Assembly (NCBI GenBank): GCA_002633005.1
Contig: NMRA01000034.1
Span: forward strand, 268,136-332,135
Reading direction: 5' to 3'
DNA length: 64,000 nucleotides
Source: Phoronis australis
Taxonomy: Eukaryota > Phoronida > Phoronidae
The translations under genes were made by a program, and so were the position numbers. Numbering within the stretch: position 1 is the stretch's first letter; the number at the start of each line of letters is the position of its first letter. This document shows, one piece after another, positions 60,301-64,000 of this stretch. The notes beneath the pieces were generated by a model, which was given only the letters and a program-made list of their open reading frames with translations, was not told where the DNA came from and made no database searches.

Positions 60301-61394
60301 CTCCATTTACTCCCATTTGAAGTTTGTGATTAAGTTTGACCTAATTAGCACAGCGTTGATCTTTGTACATTCACTGTTGAGCGGCAAGCACTTGTCACTT
60401 TGTGACCTACATATATGGAATTTATTCATAACATTCAGGTGTTTGACACTAATAAACTTATCATAAAAATAAATGTTATCATATTTTCTCATTTTCAGTC
60501 AGTTGAACTCGCAACCACGAAGTGCAATTACTCAGGATTTAAAGATGATTTCTATCAACATGATCACACGTCAATTTATGGCAAACAGTGCTCACTGCAG
60601 CCATATAAGAATAAAGCTTTACCAGAGACAAGAGTCACTGCATTTCAAACAATTCCTCATTCATGCTTCTTTCTCAGTGACCAAAAGAACAAGCAAAACT
60701 GGGTATCACTAAATTTATTTACTGCTCATCTGGTAATTTTCTTCACTGCAGTCGAGTAAAGTTTCAGCCGACAGCTATGAAACCCCCTGTGCCTAAGTCA
60801 TAGGCATGCAGTCTACAGTAATACATGTAGTCTTTTCTCCTCAAATTAATGAAAGCCCCTAAGAATACTTCAAAGCACGGTGATCAAGCCGATCCATTAA
60901 GCACCATAAAATTATACCCAGACATTCTGGGCAAAAGACACATACTTGCCTAGGGCTCTAGTTTATGCAAATTCCCTTTTAGTGGATACCAACAGCACTT
61001 CTGTGTGGTAGGATATTCAATGATTCGCATAAAAATGTCCAACATCTCGAAATGTCCACGAATGAAAGAAATTATGTTTTGTCCCCTTCAACTTAGCCCA
61101 CCTTGCACACTCAGAATTCGAAAATCAATGCTCTTGCGCTATCACAACACTAAAGAGTCCATTATTTTTGCCATTTGGCATGTACAGTAAGGTTTAATTC
61201 AGAAATCTGGACTTTCCCTCCGACTTCACTCTTGCTAAATAAAGATTTTGCTATGCAATTGTAAGCCCATCACACTTTAGCAATATTTAATACAAATTCT
61301 GTGTATAACCTCAGAGATGTTATACTTTACTGCACTTCATTAACCTGGTATTTCAGATTTTTCACAAAAACACAAAGCATAAAAGAAGACAGCA
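57331..61394. other. 4-kb stretch without recognisable genes
   Basis: A short GC-rich direct repeat (GCGGACACCGGACGCCC, ~57350-57385) ends the tandem array. Otherwise I see nothing, except possible 3' UTR of the 61395 exon at ~60700-61394. Confidence 0.55.
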
Positions 61395-61676
61395 CTAAAC
61401 AATACGTGGCAGCTTTTTGCCCAAATTTTGACCCACAGTTGGTCCATATTCATCTGCATCATACTTGCTCACGCTCTCGTCTGTCATATCGAATGTCACC
61501 TTATTGAAACAAGAATCTGGCAGAGTGAATGTCGTCAGCACTTGTTCTTTGTCGAGACTTGTAAGTCGTTGTCTCCACTGCTCCAGGTTTTGAACACACA
61601 GGTCATTGTTTCCGGGAAAAACGCCATAGCTAAGTTGAGGCTTGAGAAACGATACACCGAAGAAGTGCATCGGTTT
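61395..61676 (-). CDS. Unidentified 3'-terminal coding exon (93 aa)
   Basis: The acceptor TTGTATTTGCAG opens phase 0 into KPMHFFGVSFLKPQLSYGVF, then NLEQWRQRLTSLDKEQVL, DMTDESVSKYDADEYGPTV and a stop after KKLPRIV. Composition and codon use look protein-like: balanced, with no low complexity. I do not recognise the family. No signal or membrane segment. A possible poly(A) signal lies on the minus strand near 60714. Upstream exons should lie to the right; none was identified with confidence. Confidence 0.5.
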   Translation of the reverse strand, partial: KPMHFFGVSFLKPQLSYGVFPGNNDLCVQNLEQWRQRLTSLDKEQVLTTFTLPDSCFNKVTFDMTDESVSKYDADEYGPTVGQNLGKKLPRIV

Positions 61677-62104
61677 CTGCAAATACAAGGTAAACACAGT
61701 GGTCTTAAAATAAACCCCGAGGCACTGATCACAGAGGGCATAGTATCAAGAAGAAGGGTGCATAAAACCAACCAAAAGGAGGCTAAATGTATGCAAGTTA
61801 CAGCTGATACACACCAGTACAAAGTGGCAAAGATGCAGAAAATATCACCATGTAGTCTCACATCCAGTCTCTATTAGCATTAGTCTCGTAAACATATCTG
61901 ACACATGTGGAGAATTTTTTGCTTACACTGGTCACCACTCAAGAGTCCCTAAGCCCCAGACAACTTTTAGGTTCCCTATTCATCACGTTCTTTGTATTGA
62001 TGCAGATCTGAGCTAATGAAGTGGAAAGGTAATAACTAGTACTACTTTCTTAACAATAGTGGTCCTTATTACACCCAAATTGTTTTTCTCTGGCACTTGC
62101 ACAG

Positions 62105-63133
62105 AGTTAATGGAGAGCAGTTTTAACTTAGCACATTTTAAATATTACAAAAGTATAATTTGGGTTGATCTTGACAAAGGGCCATTTCCCAAAAAAAAAC
62201 GTTGGTTACAAACATGTTTCATACCTGTTTTCATTACTTTATTTAAATACTAATGTCTACTTGCTTTTTTCTTACCGGTTAGGGTTGCTATATTTTTATT
62301 GTGTTTAACTGAACAACTTAGAAGTCAGTTAATTGTGAACCCATCCCTGAATTTTCCAGTTTAGAGCTACACCAAACATGTCACAACAAAAAAACTCCAA
62401 GTGCCATTAGTTCAAGTTCAATCTTTATTAGAACTCTAATCATAAAATATATACAAATGTGCAAATATGACGATAGCCAAACTGAAGATATGGAACCTCT
62501 GGACAATTTTGGTTGCAGTAACTACTTAACTATTCTAGCTTTTCCTCAGTCATAAAAAATGAAATCACAGCACTTTCCCACGGACCAACCTCACATTTCT
62601 GCAAATATCGGTTTTCCAGTTAGTGAAATACTCCTGGAGTAAAGTAGTTCGGCATGTACTGGGCCATAAGCGATGTTTTAAAAATTATTGTTATCTAATT
62701 TAGTCACTGTGTGTTGTTCATAGATGTTTCGATGTAGCTTAGTTGTATATTAAAAGAATAATCCACGTGATATTGTAAACTCTGATCAGTGGTTGCAAAT
62801 CACTGAGTATATCAATACGCACAGTCGTTAATCCTCAATCGAACCCCATGTTTGTAGTTTTTAGCATAAAAGTTCGATTTTTAAAAATCGCAAACCAAAC
62901 TTGGTTGTTTTTTTATCTGAATGCAGCTGTGGTATTTGTTTTTAACAAAAACTGTTGGTTAATGCATTTTAAAAATTTGCCAGTATGTACAGGCAGAGGT
63001 GTTTACTATTAGTTTATGGTCGGGTAAACAATTACACTTAATTGAGTCTTGCTCGCACCGGTCAATGCAGTCATCACAACTCAGAGTCCGACTCTGGCGC
63101 CGCGCTCTCTTTGATCCCGATGGACGAGCGGTG
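62105..63133. repeat. Haplotype copy 1 at right end (uncollapsed duplication)
   Basis: Repeated after the 'n' at 63134. Most of 62443-63133 recurs almost identically in 63170-63863, with a few SNPs. Confidence 0.85.
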
Positions 63134-63134
63134 N

Positions 63135-63863
63135 AGTTAATGGAGAGCAGTTTTAACTTAGACATATAAATCATAAAATATATACAAATGTGCAAATATG
63201 ACGATAGCCAAACTGAAGATATGGAACCTCTGGACAATTTTGGTTGCAGTAACTACTTAACTATTCTAGCTTTTCCTCAGTCATAAAAAATGAAATCACA
63301 GCACTTGCCCACCGACCAACCTCACATTTCTGCAAATATCAGTTTTCCAGTCAGTGAAATACTCCTGGAGTAAATTAGTTCGGCATGTACTGGGCCATAA
63401 GCGATGTTTTAAAAATTATTGTTATCTAATTTAGTCACTGTGTGTTGTTCATAGATGTTTCAATGTAGCTTAGTTGTATATTAAAAGAATAATCCACGTG
63501 ATATTGTAAACTCTGATCAGTGGTTGCAAATCACTGAGTATATCAATACGCACAGTCGTTAATCCTCAATCGAACCCCATGTTTGTAGTTTTTAGCATAA
63601 AAGTTCGATTTTTAAAAATCGCAAACCAAACTTGGTTGTTTTTTTATCTGAATGCAGCTGTGGTATTTGTTTTTAACAAAAACTGTTGGTTAATGCATTT
63701 TAAAAATTTGCCAGTATGTACAGGCAGAGGTGTTTACTATTAGTTTATGGTCGGGTAAACAATTACACTTAATTGAGTCTTGCTCGCACCGGTCAATGCA
63801 GTCATCACAACTCAGAGTCCGACTCTGGCGCCGCGCTCTCTTTGATCCCGATGGACGAGCGGT
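63135..63863. repeat. Haplotype copy 2 at right end
   Basis: Starts AGTTAATGGAGAGCAGTTTT, as at 62105, then skips ~310 bp (62133-62442) and follows copy 1 to GACGAGCGGTG before continuing into new sequence. This is the pattern of a second allele with a deletion. Confidence 0.85.
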
Positions 63864-63960
63864 GAAAAGTCGCACATATTTTTAGAAATGCGTGACTTTC
63901 GTGTAAGCATATTATTCACGGCATGACCTAGTTGTTGATTGGTCAATCAAAGATGAGGTC
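63780..63960 (-). promoter_or_regulatory. Possible promoter / first exon region
   Basis: A locally GC- and CpG-richer patch (CTCTGGCGCCGCGCTCTC, GACGAGCGGTG), with an ATTGGTCAAT CCAAT-type motif at ~63935, in an AT-rich setting. A minus-strand frame here (SRTLSCDDCIDRC) lacks an ATG. It could be the 5' end of the gene whose last exon is at 61395-61676; this is speculative. Confidence 0.25.
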
Positions 63961-64000
63961 AACCGGTGTATACATACAAATCAGCTGACAATAAATAGCA

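Noticed and set aside
63690-63875. Cys-rich frame (SCDDCIDRCEQD) as a gene
   Set aside because: No ATG in frame, an upstream stop, and duplication only because two haplotypes were joined; kept only as a possible first-exon region.
1-64000. CRISPR arrays, operons, phage or retroviral genes
   Set aside because: None seen; the regular repeats here are minisatellites, transposon ends or a degenerate tandem array, and no gag, pol-LTR or envelope-like frames are visible.

Overview
This window is nuclear DNA from an animal. Genes are split by long introns with GT/AG borders and consistent codon phase. Mobile-element debris is everywhere, and there are CA, GAT and ATT/GTT microsatellites. No operons, bacterial promoters or CRISPR arrays are visible. 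The gene content (an integrin alpha chain, a four-EF-hand protein, THAP-domain transposons) fits a metazoan. An invertebrate deuterostome such as a lancelet, hemichordate or echinoderm is my best guess, but the sequence alone does not fix the species. Two 'n' positions (54531 and 63134) are each followed by a re-start of sequence seen shortly before, so the assembly probably contains uncollapsed haplotypes of a very heterozygous genome.

Layout. (1) Positions 1466-31023, minus strand: the first 12 coding exons (586 codons) of an alpha4/alpha9-like integrin alpha chain. They cover the signal peptide, the seven-bladed beta-propeller and the start of the thigh domain; the gene runs off the left edge. 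Its introns hold MITEs, a decayed LINE interrupted by the 3' end of a second LINE, a 2.7 kb inverted-repeat element with a TTAA-flanked element nested in it, a second copy of that nested element, THAP-domain relics and an inverted pair that resembles degenerate hammerhead/Penelope-like termini. (2) Positions 31024-37483: no convincing gene; a LINE tail, an interrupted copy of an ~800 bp repeat and a MITE. (3) Positions 37484-40993, minus strand: a complete four-exon gene for a 131-residue protein with four canonical EF-hands. (4) Positions 41175-43371: a small MITE split by a 1941 bp TTAA-flanked transposon with almost identical 158 bp terminal inverted repeats. The transposon carries a THAP-type transposase fragment on the minus strand and, converging on it, a short ORF ending in a Cys-rich motif like the P2X7 C-terminal ('ballast') domain. 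This is the most interesting object in the window. (5) Positions 43372-52998: no recognisable gene. (6) Positions 52999-57330: a probable 3'-terminal exon (PH-domain-like end), present twice as two haplotypes, followed by a degenerate tandem array in which a CTCF-like core motif recurs about every 148 bp. (7) Positions 57331-64000: mostly unassigned, with one convincing but unidentified 3'-terminal exon (61395-61676, minus) and a GC-richer possible promoter/first exon near 63800-63900, duplicated as a haplotype.

The integrin gene would encode a cell-surface adhesion receptor subunit and the EF-hand gene a small calcium sensor or buffer; nothing shows that the two work together. The rest of the window is mainly a record of transposon insertion, nesting and decay.
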